Positions 14,214 through 15,360 of a DNA stretch of 15,360 nucleotides are shown in pieces. Every line of letters starts with the position of its first letter. Positions within the stretch are counted from its first letter, which is position 1. Source of the stretch: an uncultured Muribaculum sp. (GTDB taxonomy: Bacteria > Bacteroidota > Bacteroidia > Bacteroidales > Muribaculaceae); the NCBI GenBank assembly GCA_947573015.1, contig CANPDS010000023.1:1-15360 (forward strand). Reading direction: 5' to 3'. The translations under genes were made by a program, and so were the position numbers. A model generated the notes under the pieces. It was not told where the DNA came from and made no database searches. It saw nothing but the letters and a program-made list of their open reading frames with translations.

Positions 14214-15360
14214 TGCACCACAGTATAGCCCGCATCAGCCAAGCCCTTGCGGATGATCTCTATATGCTCGTGATTACGTGTCTCCATCACCAGACGCAAG
14301 GTGCAGCTCGCAATAGGCTTGTCGGTGGATATGCGTTCATGAGTCACGGATATGATATTTCCGCCAAGCTCGCCCACCACTTTGCTCACATGTGCAAGCA
14401 CACCGGGATTGTCGCTCAGATCGATAGTCACGGCATATTGACGGCCACTTTTGATCAGACCTCGGTTGATGACACGGCTAAGCACATTCACGTCGATGTT
14501 GCCTCCCGATACCAGACAGACCACTTTCTTTCCCTCGACTGGAACTTTATTGAACATGGCGGCAGCCACAGCAACCGCCCCTGCACCCTCTGCCACAAGC
14601 TTCTCCTGCTCCATCATGGCGAGTATGGCGGCAGCAATCTCATCGTCGGTAACGGTGACGATATCATCCACATATTCGCGGCAGAAGTCAAATGTGTGTG
14701 CTCCCGGCTCTTTTACAGCAATACCGTCCGCTACAGTGGATACTGATGGCAGAGTAATGCGCTCGCCATCCGACAGCGACTTTACCATGCTCGGCGCACC
14801 GGCAGCCTGCACACCATATATCTTGACATTAGGATTGATCGACTTGATAGCGAATGCCACTCCGGATATGAGTCCACCGCCACCAACCGGCACTATCACG
14901 GCATCAACGTCGGGCAGCTCATCGATGATCTCAAGGCCGATGGTACCTTGCCCGGCTATCACCAGCGGATCGTCGAACGGATGCACGAACGTATAGTCAT
15001 GCTCGTCGCGCAGACGTAGTGCCTCGGCATATGCATCATCATACACCCCCGGTACAAGCTTCACGTCAGCGCCATATTTCTTGGTAGCCTCAACCTTAGA
15101 TATCGGCGCACCTTCGGGCAGACATATCAAAGCCTTGATACCTGCTGCTTTAGCACCAAGTGCCACTCCCTGCGCATGATTGCCTGCCGAACATGCGATG
15201 ACACCATGCGACTTCTCCTCCTCGGAGAGCTGCGATATCTTATAATAGGCGCCACGGAGCTTGAATGAGCCGGTATGCTGCAGACATTCAGGCTTGAGAT
15301 ATATGTTGCTTGTGGAGTTGATTCGGGGAGCATGGATAAGTTCCGTGCGGCGCACCACAC
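14210..15360 (-). CDS. ilvA: Threonine dehydratase with ACT domain (5' end outside window)
   Basis: The frame is open to the right edge, where it begins with two GTG codons. Relatives carry roughly 15-20 more N-terminal residues, so the real start lies beyond 15360 and a GTG start at 15358 is unlikely. The visible 382 residues form a PLP fold-type II enzyme. TGSFKLRGAYYK carries the PLP lysine (Lys33), SAGNHAQGVA binds substrate, VGGGGLISG is the phosphate-binding glycine loop, and CLVSGGNIDV is the late signature. A single ACT domain (about 305-382, LSDNPGVLAHVSKVVGELGG) follows. The enzyme deaminates threonine to 2-oxobutanoate and ammonia in the cytoplasm. The single ACT domain fits the shorter class of threonine dehydratases rather than the E. 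coli-type biosynthetic IlvA with its paired ACT-like regulatory region, so a catabolic role (tdcB-like) is also possible. It is followed by the DUF5106-like gene with a 4-nt overlap. Confidence 0.93.
   Translation of the reverse strand, partial: VVRRTELIHAPRINSTSNIYLKPECLQHTGSFKLRGAYYKISQLSEEEKSHGVIACSAGNHAQGVALGAKAAGIKALICLPEGAPISKVEATKKYGADVKLVPGVYDDAYAEALRLRDEHDYTFVHPFDDPLVIAGQGTIGLEIIDELPDVDAVIVPVGGGGLISGVAFAIKSINPNVKIYGVQAAGAPSMVKSLSDGERITLPSVSTVADGIAVKEPGAHTFDFCREYVDDIVTVTDDEIAAAILAMMEQEKLVAEGAGAVAVAAAMFNKVPVEGKKVVCLVSGGNIDVNVLSRVINRGLIKSGRQYAVTIDLSDNPGVLAHVSKVVGELGGNIISVTHERISTDKPIASCTLRLVMETRNHEHIEIIRKGLADAGYTVVQ

Noticed and set aside
14213..14996. Two plus-strand ORFs of about 180 codons opposite ilvA
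   Set aside because: They are shadows of the ilvA frame, whose motifs (PLP lysine, Gly loop, ACT domain) are complete.

Overview
The window looks like chromosomal DNA from a gut Bacteroidales bacterium, most likely Muribaculaceae-like. The taxonomic guess rests on BACON-domain lipoproteins, a GH95 alpha-L-fucosidase, a DUF4886 SGNH protein and a DUF5106/thioredoxin protein, on Bacteroidota-type promoters (TAnnTTTG -7 boxes), and on start sites that mostly lack a Shine-Dalgarno sequence. No rRNA, tRNA, CRISPR array, intact transposase or phage gene was seen.

Layout. 1-444 (+): the 3' end of tyrS. 445-1025: a degraded stretch with a REP-like pair of inverted palindromes, a frameshifted remnant of a secreted surface protein, and two hairpins. 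1026-1598 (-): a small Spy/CpxP-like exported protein. 1778-4216 (-): lon protease with its own promoter and a downstream hairpin. 4442-7009 (-): an exported GH95 fucosidase with a strong terminator. Upstream of it is a 74-bp tandem repeat (2.4 copies), each copy carrying a promoter aimed at the fucosidase gene. 7372-10481 (-): a two-gene unit in which a BACON/SGNH (DUF4886) lipoprotein gene is followed 32 bp later by a double-BACON lipoprotein gene, ended by a perfect 14-bp stem terminator. 10786-13142 (+): a CPHC thioredoxin, a VKOR-family membrane oxidoreductase with a cysteine-less C39-like N-terminal domain, an overlapping 53-codon ORF, and a two-TM potassium-type channel whose last ~36 codons are out of frame. 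13299-15360 (-): ilvA (threonine dehydratase with ACT domain, 5' end outside the window) overlapping by 4 nt a DUF5106-like exported protein with a CxxC thioredoxin-like C-terminus.

How it fits together. Three themes recur. Housekeeping is represented by TyrRS, Lon and threonine dehydratase. Surface glycan handling is represented by the fucosidase and two BACON lipoproteins; no SusC/SusD pair is present, so this is not a complete polysaccharide utilisation locus as seen. Thiol redox chemistry is represented by the CPHC thioredoxin, VKOR and the CHDC thioredoxin-like protein. The part most worth a second look is the thioredoxin / C39-VKOR / overlapping small ORF cassette at 10786-12271, followed by the tandem promoter repeats before the fucosidase.
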